Part shown: positions 30,821-31,770 of the stretch, piece by piece
How the letters are laid out: each line of letters opens with the position of its first letter
Position numbering within the stretch: position 1 is the stretch's first letter
Source of the DNA: CAYFJO01 sp964343305
GTDB lineage: Bacteria > Planctomycetota > Planctomycetia > Pirellulales > Pirellulaceae
DNA: 31,770 nt
Direction: 5' to 3'
Assembly: GCA_964343305.1 (NCBI GenBank)
Contig: CAYFJO010000082.1
Location: 1-31,770 of the forward strand
Position numbers and translations under genes: made by a program
The notes under the pieces: generated by a model
Told to the model about the DNA's origin: nothing
Databases searched by the model: none
What the model saw: the letters and a program-made list of their open reading frames with translations, nothing else

Positions 30821-31770
30821 CAAGCAGCTCGAATCGAAAGCGTCGGCGGGCCATTGCTCGTCGCGTGGGAAGGATGGTCATCGGGCAAGAATCCAACGAC
30901 GTCGGTGATGTCGATCAACCCCAGCGGCTTCCCGTCGTCATCGATGACCGGCAATTCGCTGATCCGTTTCGACGCCAGAGTGTCGACGGCTTGCAGGAAC
31001 TTGGCACCACAGGCGATCGTCGCCGGGGATCGCGTCATGACGTCGTGGACGGGGCCATCCAACGCCTCGTCGGCCCGTTGTTCGACCAACCGCGCCAAGT
31101 CGCTGTCGGTGATAATGCCGCTCAATCGTCTGTCCGCATTGACGAGCATCACCGCCCCGGTTCGTCTTCCTGGGCGGCTGACGGCGACGAACACTTCGCG
31201 CACAGTCAGTCGATCAGACGCCACTCGACAATTCTCTAGCGGCTGCATGACATCGTCGACCTTGGCCAACTTGCGACCGAGGCTGCCGCCAGGATGAAAG
31301 CGGGCAAAGTCTTCCGGACTAACGCCGCGCATTTGTGCGGTGACCAATGCCAGGGCGTCGCCCATTGCCAACATGGCCGTCGTACTGCTGCTGGGAGCCA
31401 GGCCGAGCGGATCGGCTTCGGAAAAATCACCCAGGTAAATCGTGACATCCGCCTGCCTGGCCAAACTGCTTTCGCGGTTGCCTGTGATGGCAATGATGCC
31501 GGCAGCGATCTGGCGCAGCGACGGAAGCAGCCGCGTGACCTCTTCGGTCTCGCCACTGTGGGACAACATGAGGACAATATCATCCCGATGAATGCGGCCC
31601 AAGTCGCCGTGAAACGCTTCGGCCGGATGAAGAAAGTGACTTCGCGTGCTGGTCGATGCCAACGTCGCGGCAATTTTCTGCCCGACGAGTCCCGCCTTGC
31701 CCATTCCACAAACGATCACATTGCCTTGGCACGCGTACAACAAATCAACCGCGCCACAGAATTCCTTGCC
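30820..31770 (-). CDS. kdsD: Arabinose-5-phosphate isomerase KdsD, N-terminus beyond window
   Basis: An open frame of 316 codons runs to the right edge with no start in the window; about 10-40 residues at the N-terminus are missing. The SIS domain (isomerase) shows VIVCGMGKAGLVGQKIAATL, FLHPAEAFHGDLGRI, the LSHSGETEEV motif and the PSSSTTAMLAMGDALA helix. Two CBS domains follow, starting near VDDVMQPLENCRVA and VHDVMTRSPATIAC. KdsD converts ribulose-5-phosphate to arabinose-5-phosphate, the first step to Kdo for LPS. The TTG at 31743 is not a real start, because the frame continues through GKEFCGAVD. It is translationally coupled to the glycosyltransferase gene. Confidence 0.92.
   Translation of the reverse strand, partial: GKEFCGAVDLLYACQGNVIVCGMGKAGLVGQKIAATLASTSTRSHFLHPAEAFHGDLGRIHRDDIVLMLSHSGETEEVTRLLPSLRQIAAGIIAITGNRESSLARQADVTIYLGDFSEADPLGLAPSSSTTAMLAMGDALALVTAQMRGVSPEDFARFHPGGSLGRKLAKVDDVMQPLENCRVASDRLTVREVFVAVSRPGRRTGAVMLVNADRRLSGIITDSDLARLVEQRADEALDGPVHDVMTRSPATIACGAKFLQAVDTLASKRISELPVIDDDGKPLGLIDITDVVGFLPDDHPSHATSNGPPTLSIRAA

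Noticed and set aside
1..31770. CRISPR arrays, prophage, insertion sequences, defence systems
   Set aside because: No regularly spaced direct repeats, no transposase or integrase motif and no cas or restriction genes were found on reading all major frames.

Overview
The window looks like chromosomal DNA of a planctomycete, most likely of the Pirellulaceae/Rhodopirellula type. The main reason is the DUF1549/DUF1553 - DUF1501 - pre-peptidase C-terminal (PPC) domain trio at 18.3-24.6 kb. Supporting signs are a DUF1559 gene, a large PknB-type kinase, weak or missing Shine-Dalgarno sequences at many starts, and many self-palindromic intergenic repeats. A kdsD gene beside a glycosyltransferase indicates a Gram-negative outer membrane with Kdo. 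No tRNA, rRNA, CRISPR array, transposase or phage gene was seen. Gene calls come from reading motifs, not from database searches.

Layout. 0-1.4 kb: a partial lipoprotein, a DUF2752 membrane protein and a secreted Dabb-domain protein, all minus. 1.5-4.6 kb (plus): a dehydrogenase, a LacD-like aldolase and a PfkB sugar kinase, which look like a carbohydrate catabolic module of unknown substrate. 4.7-5.8 kb: an OleA/FabH-type condensing enzyme, ending in a hairpin shared with a convergent membrane-protein gene. 6.6-12.3 kb (minus): ketosynthase, acyl carrier protein, CrtI-like FAD oxidoreductase, FabZ and FabI. Together these form a second, specialised fatty-acid-synthase-like set, interrupted by a plus-strand DUF1559 gene. 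12.5-16.0 kb: a membrane Ser/Thr kinase, divergent from a GGQ release-factor-like gene and a methyltransferase-DUF6714 fusion. 16.0-18.2 kb: a tandem GNAT protein, ribosomal protein L21 and a secreted protein of unknown function. 18.3-24.6 kb: the planctomycete DUF trio. 24.9-26.4 kb: a zinc-ribbon membrane protein and a short-chain dehydrogenase. 26.4-27.25 kb: an 857-base gene-free stretch holding a candidate structured RNA and the rpoD leader. 27.25-28.83 kb: rpoD, followed by two strong hairpins. 29.0-31.77 kb: a glycosyltransferase overlapping kdsD, which runs off the right edge.

The observations most worth following up are: (1) the ketosynthase/ACP/CrtI-like/FabZ/FabI set next to an OleA-like enzyme, whose enzyme content resembles polyene or ladderane-type lipid clusters; (2) the multi-hairpin RNA candidate at about 26.64-26.84 kb; (3) at least two families of self-palindromic repeats, one copy of which lies in frame inside a coding sequence.
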